13,725 bases of DNA. Origin: JAOAFX01 sp049700315 (lineage in GTDB: Bacteria; Hydrothermota; Tepidihabitantia; SM23-42; JAOAFX01). A program made the position numbers and the translations under genes. The stretch covers positions 1-13,725 of the forward strand of contig JBNAVN010000058.1 of assembly GCA_049700315.1 (NCBI GenBank). Reading direction: 5' to 3'. The notes below the pieces were generated by a model. The model was not told where the DNA came from. It was given only the letters and a program-made list of their open reading frames with translations, and did no database searches. Of the stretch, positions 7,268-13,725 are shown piece after piece; the first letter of the stretch is position 1; the number at the start of each line of letters is the position of its first letter.

Positions 7268-8673
7268 AATTGTGATTCTACAAAATTTATAACTTCTTTA
7301 ATTATTTTCAAGGCAATATCTGCCTCAGACTTTGTGATAACCAATGGTGGTGATATCCTGATTGAATTGAAACCTGCTCCATAAAGTATCAATCCCCTTT
7401 TGAAACATTCCCCAGTAATAACTTCTTTTATGTTTTTACCATTTTTTGTAACAATCCTGGGGAAATGTTCTTTTGTCTCTTTGTGTTTAACAATCTCCAG
7501 ACCAATCATCAAACCGAGCCCACGGACCTCGCCAATGATTTTATGCCCGGTCATTATTTCAATCAAACCATTTTTTAAATATTCACCAACTATCCGTGCA
7601 TTTTCAATCAAGCCATTTTCAATCAACTCTAAAGAGGCAATCCCTGCTGAGGCAATCACAGGATTTCCACCAAATGTAGAACCATGAGAGCCCGGAACCC
7701 AGGCACGGGAATCAATCTCTGAATCCATCATCTCTGCCTTTCCGACTGTAGCACTCATCGGTAAACCAGATGCTATCGCCTTGGCAATTAATATTATATC
7801 GGGCACCACATTTACATGGTCACAGGCAAACCATTTACCAGTTCTGCCCAGACCACTCTGGATTTCATCAAATATTAAAATAATTCCATATTTGTCAGCA
7901 ATTGCCCGAAGAGCAGGAAGGAATTCCTGTGGTGGAACGATATATCCACCCTCACCCTGAATCGGTTCTACCATTATCAATGCTACATCTTCAGGGTCTA
8001 TCAATCTTTCAAATATGACATCAGTAAGATAAGAAAGGCAATAAAGCAGGGGGACCCCATCAAACTCTTTTTTTATACATTCAGGATAGGTCTGATTGAA
8101 AATGCAATGATAACAATATGGATAAGGGATGTGATACACCTCTGGAATCAATGATGAAAAATGTGCACGCTGAACCTTTTTGCTTCCAGACATTGTCATT
8201 CCTGCAAATGTTCTGCCGTGGAATCCCCCTAAGAAAGAAATCATCCTTGGTCTTCTCGTATAATAGCGTGCAACCTTTAAAGATGCCTCAATTGCTTCAG
8301 CACCAGAACTACCAAAATATACGCGTTTATCAAAATCACCGGGTGTTATCTTTACCAACTTCTCAGCAAGTGCAACTTGTGGTTCATAATAAAAATCACT
8401 GCCTGAAATATGGATAAGTTTTCTGATCTGCTTATTTACCGCCTTTATCACTTCTGGATGACAGTGCCCGGTCCCAACCACTGCAAAGCCAGCGCCAAAA
8501 TCAAGATATTTTTTGCCATTGATATCAACAACCCAGGCACCCTTTGCCTTATTGACAACAAGTGGTATCTCTCTTGTTCTTGTATGAGCGCCGAACATTA
8601 CTTTCTTATCGCGATCAATTAATCTTTTTCCTTTTTTGCCAATATCTGGCGATTTATAACTTATATATTCCAT
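7264..8673 (-). CDS. Class III PLP aminotransferase (ornithine/acetylornithine/omega-amino-acid type)
   Basis: Fold-type I PLP enzyme of 469 residues. The phosphate cup is GSSGAEA (121-127). FHGRT lies at 151-155, VEPIQGEGG at 235-243, and FDEIQSG with the PLP-pyridine Asp269 at 268-274. The Schiff-base lysine is Lys298 in IAKAIASG, and HGSTFGGNP spans 330-338. A cysteine-bearing insert, PYCYHCIFNQTYPEC (185-199), is seen in a subgroup common in thermophilic archaea and bacteria that includes ornithine omega-aminotransferases and broad amino-acid aminotransferase or racemase enzymes. The substrate cannot be told from sequence alone. AAGGAG lies a few bases before the ATG; the gene follows the STAS-like gene by 30 bases. 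A role on beta-alanine or GABA would connect it to panC, but that is speculation. Confidence 0.93.
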   Translation of the reverse strand: MEYISYKSPDIGKKGKRLIDRDKKVMFGAHTRTREIPLVVNKAKGAWVVDINGKKYLDFGAGFAVVGTGHCHPEVIKAVNKQIRKLIHISGSDFYYEPQVALAEKLVKITPGDFDKRVYFGSSGAEAIEASLKVARYYTRRPRMISFLGGFHGRTFAGMTMSGSKKVQRAHFSSLIPEVYHIPYPYCYHCIFNQTYPECIKKEFDGVPLLYCLSYLTDVIFERLIDPEDVALIMVEPIQGEGGYIVPPQEFLPALRAIADKYGIILIFDEIQSGLGRTGKWFACDHVNVVPDIILIAKAIASGLPMSATVGKAEMMDSEIDSRAWVPGSHGSTFGGNPVIASAGIASLELIENGLIENARIVGEYLKNGLIEIMTGHKIIGEVRGLGLMIGLEIVKHKETKEHFPRIVTKNGKNIKEVITGECFKRGLILYGAGFNSIRISPPLVITKSEADIALKIIKEVINFVESQL

Positions 8674-8703
8674 AAAGCTCCTTGTTTAATTTAATGTAAG
8701 GAT

Positions 8704-9090
8704 TCATTCAGATTTTGATTGCTTTTGTTTTTCAATCGCCTTGATTGCTTCTTCTCGTGAGCTGTAAATATTTGGTGAAAATCTTGCCTTCAAAGAAGTT
8801 GTGCGTACGGTCATCCTTGCCCAGTCTTTTGTGCCATAACGAGCAAAACCAAGAAGAAAGATAGCAACTGTATTCTTCGCAACCTCACCGTAATAATCTG
8901 CAACTTCAGCGTGGACTAAAAGATCATCAATGTTTGAAATCATATATACCTTTTTACCCAATTTCTGAAAATAATTTTGATATTCAGCAAAAAATTCATC
9001 CACATCCTGCTTTGTTTGTATTTCCCAATGGTCCTCAGTAAAAACAATATTCAGGATTTCATCATACTCAAATAAGACCTTGCCAGGCAT
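8704..9090 (-). CDS. Small STAS/SpoIIAA-like protein, first gene of the operon
   Basis: I choose the ATG at 9088-9090 (128 residues). AAAAGGAGT lies seven bases before it, whereas the ATG 33 bases further upstream has no ribosome binding site. The predicted pattern is beta strands near 4-8, 14-18 and 46-52, a helix at about 28-44 (VDEFFAEYQNYFQKLGKK) and a C-terminal RFSPNIYSSREEAIKAIEK. That C-terminus resembles SpoIIAA-like/STAS proteins, in which a phenylalanine-containing loop is followed by an EEAhxWL-type helix. No catalytic motif, signal peptide or membrane segment is present. If the fold is right it would be a cytosolic regulator or ligand-binding protein; its partner is unknown. It is first behind the promoter at 9129-9156. 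Family assignment is tentative; the gene itself is solid. Confidence 0.75.
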   Translation of the reverse strand: MPGKVLFEYDEILNIVFTEDHWEIQTKQDVDEFFAEYQNYFQKLGKKVYMISNIDDLLVHAEVADYYGEVAKNTVAIFLLGFARYGTKDWARMTVRTTSLKARFSPNIYSSREEAIKAIEKQKQSKSE

Positions 9091-9128
9091 ACGACACTCC
9101 TTTTCTATTATAGTATTCCACAAATTAA

Positions 9129-9156
9129 ATTATAATGATTTATTGCCCTGTGTCAA
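9129..9156 (-). promoter_or_regulatory. Consensus promoter of the leftward five-gene operon
   Basis: On the minus strand TTGACA (9156-9151) and TATAAT (9134-9129) are perfect and separated by 16 bases. Transcription would start about 9122, leaving a leader of about 30 bases that contains the AAAAGGAGT of the first gene. Confidence 0.85.
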
Positions 9157-9246
9157 CCATCCAGAACACTCTCAAAATTTTATATCCCTGGTGGAGATGC
9201 CATCTTTCAAAGCATTTCACTGCTGGATTCTGACATAAACCAGACG

Positions 9247-10497
9247 CTATAACCTCTTTCTTGTATCTTGAGGAATAGAGATAAGGATTATAATTGCAAG
9301 GATTGTCAGTGAAGCAACAAACAATCCTGTAATTCTGAGAATGACAAATGGTCCGAACACATTTGAAATCAAACCAATGACGATTGCACAACCGAGAAAG
9401 GTCAGATTTATGACAAATTCTTTGGTTGCGAAAATTCTGCCCCTGATTGATTTCAGAACATCTTCCTGTAACACTGTATCCTGGGCAATGCCTACAAAAG
9501 AGAAAACCATACCGGAGACAAATGCGATAAAATACAAAAATAAAGCGGTAATGAAAAAGGGACCAACGATAAAAAATAAAGCCAGAACTGTCATACTACA
9601 GATGATTATCAATGGACGATTGAATCTTCTGCCAAAAAATCCCATAAGAATTCCACCAACAAACATGCCTGCACCGATGATACCACCGAGCCAGCCAACA
9701 CCAGCAGTTCCCATATTGAATGTCTGCTGGATTAAATAGATAAGCACGGTATAAGCAATCGCTGCAGAAAAGGGCAGGACAAAGACTGAAATCATCACAA
9801 ACATGACAATGCGGTCGCGGATCAATAAATTTATCAATTCCCTCAAATCCATTAAAAATAACTTTAAAGACTCTTTTAACTTTTGCCTCAAGGATATTTC
9901 AGTCTTTGCTGATGGTTCAAACAATATTTTTGCACCCATTCCCAGGGCAAGACAACCAGCAATAAGGTGTGTACTTGCATCAAGATAAAATCCCAATCTC
10001 CAGCCTACCCATTTTATTAGATAACCACCACCAACCATTCCCAAAAATGTAGCAATACGGGCAATAGTGATCATAAAAGAGTTTGCTGAAACAAGTTCAT
10101 CATATTCAACCAAGTCAGGAACGACTGCATTCTTTGCAGTATTATTAAAAACATCAAGTGCAAAGAACATAAAAACAAGTATCCATATCGGAATCAGACT
10201 ATCAAACAAAATCACAAAACTTGGTGTCAAAAATATCAGAATTGATTGAATCAAATGACAGCGGAACATTATGGTCTGCCGATTCCAGTGGTCAACAATG
10301 ACACCGACAAATGGTGCAAGTATTATCACGGGCAAAGAAAAGGTTATGGCAAATTCGCTGAATGCAGATACCTTACCTGGATATTTTGCACCGATGAGTG
10401 TTATGATTACCATATGGGTTAATCTATCTCCTAGCTGAGATGTTCCATTGGACAATGCCAAAAATAGAATACCCCTTTTGTTAAAAAGGTCAAACAT
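9247..10497 (-). CDS. MFS transporter (MFS_3 / enterobactin-exporter-like efflux family)
   Basis: The 416 residues consist of about twelve hydrophobic segments. The loop 2-3 signature is GVIVDHWNRQ (65-74), a variant of the MFS motif GxxxDRxxRR. DLVEYDELVSANS after TM4 and a matching QEDVLKSIRGRIFATKEF in the second half are typical of the MFS_3 group, which includes EntS and macrolide exporters. These are inner-membrane drug or siderophore exporters driven by proton exchange; the substrate here is unknown. No Shine-Dalgarno sequence precedes the ATG. Two possible promoters end within 20 bases upstream, so the mRNA may be leaderless or have a very short leader. It is separated from the next leftward gene by 156 bases and an independent promoter. 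Confidence 0.9.
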   Translation of the reverse strand: MFDLFNKRGILFLALSNGTSQLGDRLTHMVIITLIGAKYPGKVSAFSEFAITFSLPVIILAPFVGVIVDHWNRQTIMFRCHLIQSILIFLTPSFVILFDSLIPIWILVFMFFALDVFNNTAKNAVVPDLVEYDELVSANSFMITIARIATFLGMVGGGYLIKWVGWRLGFYLDASTHLIAGCLALGMGAKILFEPSAKTEISLRQKLKESLKLFLMDLRELINLLIRDRIVMFVMISVFVLPFSAAIAYTVLIYLIQQTFNMGTAGVGWLGGIIGAGMFVGGILMGFFGRRFNRPLIIICSMTVLALFFIVGPFFITALFLYFIAFVSGMVFSFVGIAQDTVLQEDVLKSIRGRIFATKEFVINLTFLGCAIVIGLISNVFGPFVILRITGLFVASLTILAIIILISIPQDTRKRL

Positions 10498-10502
10498 AGT
10501 GA

Positions 10503-10544
10503 AGTTTATTGATTATTTGATAAAAGTCAATTATGCCTTGACAA
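10503..10544 (-). promoter_or_regulatory. Candidate promoter(s) of the MFS gene
   Basis: On the minus strand TTGTCA (10544-10539), 16 bases, then TATCAA (10522-10517) is one candidate. TTGACT (10530-10525), 16 bases, then TAAACT (10508-10503) is another, ending five bases before the ATG. Both have imperfect boxes. The first shares its -35 bases with the rightward promoter. Confidence 0.4.
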
Positions 10545-10565
10545 AACTTAATTTTTGAATATAAT
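10538..10565 (+). promoter_or_regulatory. Consensus rightward promoter of the leader / small protein / diguanylate cyclase region
   Basis: TTGACA (10538-10543), 16 bases, TATAAT (10560-10565), all perfect. The expected start, about 10572, is two bases before an ATG, so the first ORF would be almost leaderless. Confidence 0.85.
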
Positions 10566-10573
10566 TGCCTGGT

Positions 10574-10666
10574 ATGAATAATAGATCTAACTTCAACATT
10601 GTTTCCCTGATTTCCATATTGGTGATAGTCATTCTTTTAAGGAGGCTGGGTCCTGTGATGCCTTGA
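10574..10666 (+). CDS. Candidate 30-residue membrane microprotein or leader peptide
   Basis: An ATG two bases after the predicted transcription start opens 30 codons ending in TGA. After a polar start (MNNRSNFN) comes one hydrophobic stretch (IVSLISILVIVILL), then two arginines encoded by tandem AGG AGG, then LGPVMP. This is the shape of a single-span small membrane protein with positive-inside charge. It ends 23 bases before an intrinsic terminator, so it could equally be a leader peptide whose translation sets the fold of the RNA. There is no ribosome binding site, so it would rely on leaderless initiation. I do not recognise a family. Confidence 0.4.
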   Translation: MNNRSNFNIVSLISILVIVILLRRLGPVMP

Positions 10667-10694
10667 ACGATTGATTCAGGTTTCAAAGGGCCCA
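10647..10694 (+). promoter_or_regulatory. Possible antiterminator pairing
   Basis: TGGGTCCT (10647-10654) can pair with AGGGCCCA (10687-10694) over 8 bp with one G-U. A short hairpin (CCTTGAA / TTCAGG, 10661-10680) can form inside. This would occupy five bases of the 5' arm of the terminator at 10690-10696, so the two folds exclude each other. The 5' strand overlaps the last codons of the 30-codon ORF. Attenuation is inferred from these pairings. Confidence 0.4.
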
Positions 10695-10714
10695 CCATAA
10701 AGGTGGGCTTTTTT
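10690..10714 (+). terminator. Intrinsic terminator
   Basis: GCCCACC (10690-10696), loop ATAAA, GGTGGGC (10702-10708), followed directly by six T. It is a strong rho-independent form, placed between the consensus promoter and the small basic protein gene. Confidence 0.85.
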
Positions 10715-10753
10715 GTTGCCTTTTTTAGAAAGGGTGAAAAGAAAGGAGGTAAA

Positions 10754-10957
10754 ATGAACCCTAAAAAAGGTCGAAAAAAACAAGATAATGGAAAAAATAG
10801 AAAAAAGAGAGAAAGTTATCTGAACGTCCTTTATAGGTTCTATAAAAGATGTTCCAATGAGCAAAAAACGATTCTGGATGCATTCACTCCAGAAGGGATC
10901 CCTGTTAGCTCACCCCTGAATTTAGGTATGAATCTGACAACGAATGATGCATATTAG
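10754..10957 (+). CDS. Small basic protein of unknown function
   Basis: The 67-residue frame starts at the ATG preceded by AAAGGAGG four bases upstream. A longer reading from 10703 would run through the terminator hairpin and is rejected. Residues 1-20 are almost all Lys, Arg, Asn and Gln (MNPKKGRKKQDNGKNRKKRE), suggesting nucleic-acid or acidic-surface binding. A likely helix follows (YLNVLYRFYKRC), then NEQKTILDAF, then a Pro/Gly/Ser-rich tail with TPEGIPVSSP. No signal peptide or membrane segment. I do not recognise the family. It lies downstream of the terminator, so expression would need readthrough or a promoter not seen here, and about 100 bases before the diguanylate cyclase. Confidence 0.65.
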   Translation: MNPKKGRKKQDNGKNRKKRESYLNVLYRFYKRCSNEQKTILDAFTPEGIPVSSPLNLGMNLTTNDAY

Positions 10958-11061
10958 TGTTTTAGTTATGAGCATTTGTTTAAGGTAAATGCAGAGATTG
11001 ATAGAAACTTGTTGAAATTTCAAGCAATTTTCAGGCACAGCTCTTGCATATAAATAAAGTG

Positions 11062-12975
11062 ATGGATAAGTTATCTTTTTCAAATCTTTCAATAAAGAGA
11101 AAGGCACTCGTTTATATCTCCCTCAGCACAGTCATCTTATTGTGTGGGGCAGTGGCATTTACCCAGATGGTTCTTAGAAACCAGTTCAAAAACCTTGCTC
11201 AAAATGAGATAGAACAGAAGATTGAAATGGTTCATAAATTGATAGATAGCGAGATTAAAAGACTTGTCCAGATCAGTGCAGACTGGGGTGCCTGGGACGA
11301 AACATACCGGTTTATTCAGGATAAAAATGAAGAATACAAAAGAAACAATCTCATACCATCTTCATTCATAACCCTTGACCTTAAGATGCTCATTTATTTT
11401 GATCTTAATAAAGATATTGTCTATGCAGGTGAATATAACCCGGAAAAGGATACGATAATATCTCCTGACAGTGCAATATGCCAGAAGGTATCAAATGTTC
11501 TATTTAATGAAGGGTTAAGAGAACATTTGATAAAAGGAGAAATCACCATTTTTAATAATGAACCTCTTATCATTTCCGCTGAATCAATCCTTACAAGCCA
11601 GCATAAAGGACCTGTTAAGGGCTATATTGTGATGGTAAGAAGGCTTAATTTAAAACCTATAATGGAATTAACCGGCCTTACGATTGATATTGATTATACA
11701 AATGAACCCCTGCTCTGTAAATTGGATAATAAAGAAGAACACATTCTCACAATGGATATCAAAGGTGATTCAATCTGTGCCAATCATAAATTCTATGATG
11801 TTTTAAACCAGAAAACACTGAGCATCAATGTTTCGGAAGAGAATAAAATTGTCAGACAGGGAAACAGGGCAAGTTTCTATATCTTATGTGCCATACTCCT
11901 CTTTTGGTTTTTTATATTTCATTTATCAATGATCGGATTGAATCATATTATAATAAAACCGCTATTTGAAATCTCAAGACAACTAAAAGAAATAGACCTG
12001 AATAATATTGAAAAAGATATTGTATTGCCAAGAACAGGGGATGAGATATTTACCCTTGCAAATGACATAAACAATATGCTCAACATAATAGAAAAACAAA
12101 ACAAGGCAATTATTGAAAGCGAACAAAAATATCGCGACCTTGTTGAAAATGCCGAGGTGGGAATACTCGTTGACGATATAAATGGGAATGTTATTTATTA
12201 CAATGATAAACTCGCAAAAATCTTTGGTTATACAATTGATGAATTTAAGAGATTGAAGATAGAAGATTATATCCACCCTGATGATTTGAAAGTCATCAGG
12301 GAATATCACAGACATAGGATAAAAGGGGAAGAGGTACCGAGTAGATATGAGATAAAGGGAATTTCAAAAGATGGAAAGATAATTATCCTTGAGGTAAATA
12401 CAATCATTTTGAAAAAAGACAATAAGATGGTGGGCACAAGGAATTATATAATTGATATAACCTATCGTAAAAAACTTGAAGAAAAATTGACCACCCAATC
12501 AATCACTGATGAACTCACTGGTTTGTTCAATCGCCGGGGATTTAGCACATTTGCCCAGTACCAGATTGAAGTGGCAAAAAAGACAAAAAAGGGATTCTAT
12601 TTATTTTACTGCGACCTTAATAATATGAAGTTATTGAATGATAAATATGGCCATAGCACCGGTGATTTGATGTTAAAAGAAACTGCGAATATATTAAAGA
12701 GTAGTTTTAGGAAATCAGATATAATTGCCCGGGTTGGTGGTGATGAATTTATAGTAATAGCAAATGAGGCTCAACCTGAAAGTATTAATGTGATGATAAA
12801 TCGTTTAAAAGCCAATATTAAAAAATTTAATGAGTCAAATAAACATCCTGAATTATCTTTGAGTATCGGCTATGCATATTTTGACCCGATTGATTCAAAA
12901 ACCCTTGATGATATGGTAAAAATTGCTGACAGAATGATGTATGAAGAAAAACAGAAATTTAAAGATAAAAGATAA
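11062..12975 (+). CDS. Membrane diguanylate cyclase: CHASE4-HAMP-PAS-GGDEF
   Basis: It makes cyclic di-GMP from two GTP in response to an extracytoplasmic signal. Numbering is from the ATG at 11062 (637 residues). The order is TM1 (about 14-37), a CHASE4-like sensor (about 45-260, with DWGAWDETY at 74-82), TM2 (272-294), HAMP (295-348), PAS (355-468) and GGDEF (478-633). The cyclase is intact: DELTGLFNRR (483-492), metal-binding Asp518 in CDLNNMK, and GGDEF (559-563). RKSD (550-553), five residues upstream, is an inhibitory I-site, so product feedback is expected. No EAL domain. A TTG six codons earlier is possible; no ribosome binding site supports either start. A TATAAA at 11049-11054 could make the ATG nearly leaderless, but its -35 is poor. 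Which ligand it senses is unknown. Confidence 0.94.
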   Translation: MDKLSFSNLSIKRKALVYISLSTVILLCGAVAFTQMVLRNQFKNLAQNEIEQKIEMVHKLIDSEIKRLVQISADWGAWDETYRFIQDKNEEYKRNNLIPSSFITLDLKMLIYFDLNKDIVYAGEYNPEKDTIISPDSAICQKVSNVLFNEGLREHLIKGEITIFNNEPLIISAESILTSQHKGPVKGYIVMVRRLNLKPIMELTGLTIDIDYTNEPLLCKLDNKEEHILTMDIKGDSICANHKFYDVLNQKTLSINVSEENKIVRQGNRASFYILCAILLFWFFIFHLSMIGLNHIIIKPLFEISRQLKEIDLNNIEKDIVLPRTGDEIFTLANDINNMLNIIEKQNKAIIESEQKYRDLVENAEVGILVDDINGNVIYYNDKLAKIFGYTIDEFKRLKIEDYIHPDDLKVIREYHRHRIKGEEVPSRYEIKGISKDGKIIILEVNTIILKKDNKMVGTRNYIIDITYRKKLEEKLTTQSITDELTGLFNRRGFSTFAQYQIEVAKKTKKGFYLFYCDLNNMKLLNDKYGHSTGDLMLKETANILKSSFRKSDIIARVGGDEFIVIANEAQPESINVMINRLKANIKKFNESNKHPELSLSIGYAYFDPIDSKTLDDMVKIADRMMYEEKQKFKDKR

Positions 12976-13000
12976 TTCCATATTCCATCAAAATAAGATA

Positions 13001-13588
13001 TTAACGAAATATGTGGATTAAACCAATGAGGTCGTCGGACACATTGGTATCCACCTGATTTGGCATATTCGGACGCTCTAAATTGAACCATAACGAAAAA
13101 GTATACGCCTTACCCGAATTTAAGCACGACCAGAAAATCGCTCAATATCATAAAACTCATCCTCAATCCGATCGTGAAAATTCTCCACCGCACCAATAAA
13201 ACGAGGTGTCCGCACAGGAATCGTCCGATGCACACCCTTAAATATCCGCTCCACCAACGCACTAAAACCACTATCCCTCTTGGCATACACCATCCCAATA
13301 AACTCCGGACCATTGTCAGTCTGGATAATAACCTCACTTGTCTTCACACCAAAGAACTCTAAATGGCATAATAATAGCCAAACAAACCGCATAGAATTGA
13401 TAAGCGAAAACTCCGTTTTTTTCTGCCACTTCTTTAACCGCGGTTTTATCAAATTATGTTTACGCAAAACCCTTAAACCATCTTAACCTTCCTGCTGAAA
13501 ACGCCTAATGACTTTCCGCTTATACCTCCTGATTTCAAAAGATTTTTGCCGAGCATTTATATATTTTAAAAGTATCGGAATTTTTCAT
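13001..13588 (-). pseudogene. Decayed DDE (rve-type) transposase
   Basis: Reading leftward from an ATG at 13588, a run of five A appears to shift the frame. The next frame reads NARQKSFEIRRYKRKVIRRF then QQEG and hits TAA at 13485-13483. The same frame continues as LRKHNLIKPRLKKWQKK. It then jumps to FFGVKTSEVIIQTDNGPEFIG, which holds the second catalytic Asp, and VENFHDRIEDEFYDIERF, which holds the catalytic Glu. It stops, and a different frame supplies AYTFSLWFNLERPNM. The first catalytic Asp and most of the helix-turn-helix part are missing, so there are at least two frameshifts, one stop and internal deletions. Only about 195 codons remain of a protein that is normally well over 300. Terminal inverted repeats were not found. 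Family resemblance is to IS481/IS3-like integrase-core transposases. Confidence 0.85.
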
Positions 13589-13612
13589 CATAGAAAATAA
13601 ACGGCGACAAGA

Positions 13613-13627
13613 TGACACGAAGTGTCA
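13613..13627. repeat. Short inverted repeat beside the REP-like block
   Basis: TGACAC and GTGTCA form a 6-bp stem with loop GAA. It leads directly into the tandem units. Confidence 0.55.
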
Positions 13628-13667
13628 CCCTAAATCATCTCACCCTGAATCATGTCACCCTGAATTT
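13623..13667. repeat. Three tandem 15-base units
   Basis: TGTCACCCTAAATCA, TCTCACCCTGAATCA and TGTCACCCTGAATTT follow one another without gaps, differing at only a few positions. Confidence 0.75.
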
Positions 13668-13677
13668 ATTTCAGGGT
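13657..13677. repeat. REP-like palindrome
   Basis: ACCCTGAA, loop TTTAT, TTCAGGGT: a perfect 8-bp stem. The CACCCTGAATTTATTTCAGG type of sequence recurs as dispersed intergenic repeats in several uncultured bacterial genomes, as far as I recall; only one full copy is in this window. It lies next to the transposase remnant. Confidence 0.6.
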
Positions 13678-13725
13678 CTCAAAAAGTAATGATTTTTCGT
13701 GATGCTGAAACAACCCGTGAAACAA

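Noticed and set aside
9091..9123. Upstream ATG for the STAS-like protein
   Set aside because: It has no ribosome binding site and lies right at the predicted transcription start; the ATG at 9090 has AAAAGGAGT.
10703..10753. Longer N-terminus for the small basic protein, starting at GTG 10703
   Set aside because: It would translate through the 3' arm and T-tract of the terminator; the ATG at 10754 has AAAGGAGG at ideal spacing.
11044..11061. TTG start for the diguanylate cyclase
   Set aside because: No Shine-Dalgarno support; the ATG six codons later is the simpler choice and loses no domain sequence. Not fully excluded.
13623..13677. CRISPR-like array
   Set aside because: Units are 15 bases, contiguous and without spacers; it is a tandem/REP-like repeat.

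Overview
The window looks like a chromosomal segment from a low-G+C, uncultured bacterium of the FCB type. Candidate phylum WOR-3 (Stahlbacteria) or a relative is my best guess. The main support is the secreted deiminase with a Por/T9SS-type C-terminal tail, together with a bacterial type A RNase P RNA and sigma70-like promoters. This placement is inference; there is no rRNA or marker gene set here.

Layout. Positions 1-1129 (+) hold the end of an unidentified gene and a SIR2-like NADase-family gene. The stop of the first overlaps the ribosome binding site of the second, so this is probably the tail of a defence-type operon cut by the window edge. Positions 1158-1895 (+) hold a DUF2851 protein lacking its N-terminal part. 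Positions 1896-2898 have no gene I can support, but hold a cluster of hairpin-forming palindromes. A consensus promoter then drives rnpB (2932-3354, +).

Positions 9156 down to 3367 are one leftward operon with its own consensus promoter: a STAS/SpoIIAA-like small protein, a class III aminotransferase, a phosphomannomutase/phosphoglucomutase, a secreted peptidylarginine-deiminase-like protein and panC. Gaps are short (30, -4, 13 and 21 nt). The operon ends head-on 12 bp from rnpB. Just upstream is a leftward MFS exporter.

From 10538 rightwards a consensus promoter makes a short leader with a 30-codon membrane-type ORF and an intrinsic terminator. The leader can also fold into an alternative pairing that would break the terminator. 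A small basic protein and a CHASE4-HAMP-PAS-GGDEF diguanylate cyclase follow. The right end (13001-13725) is a decayed DDE transposase and a REP-like repeat block.

The best candidates for something new are the PPAD-like secreted deiminase, the putative attenuator upstream of the 67-residue protein, the palindrome cluster, and the edge-cut SIR2 operon.
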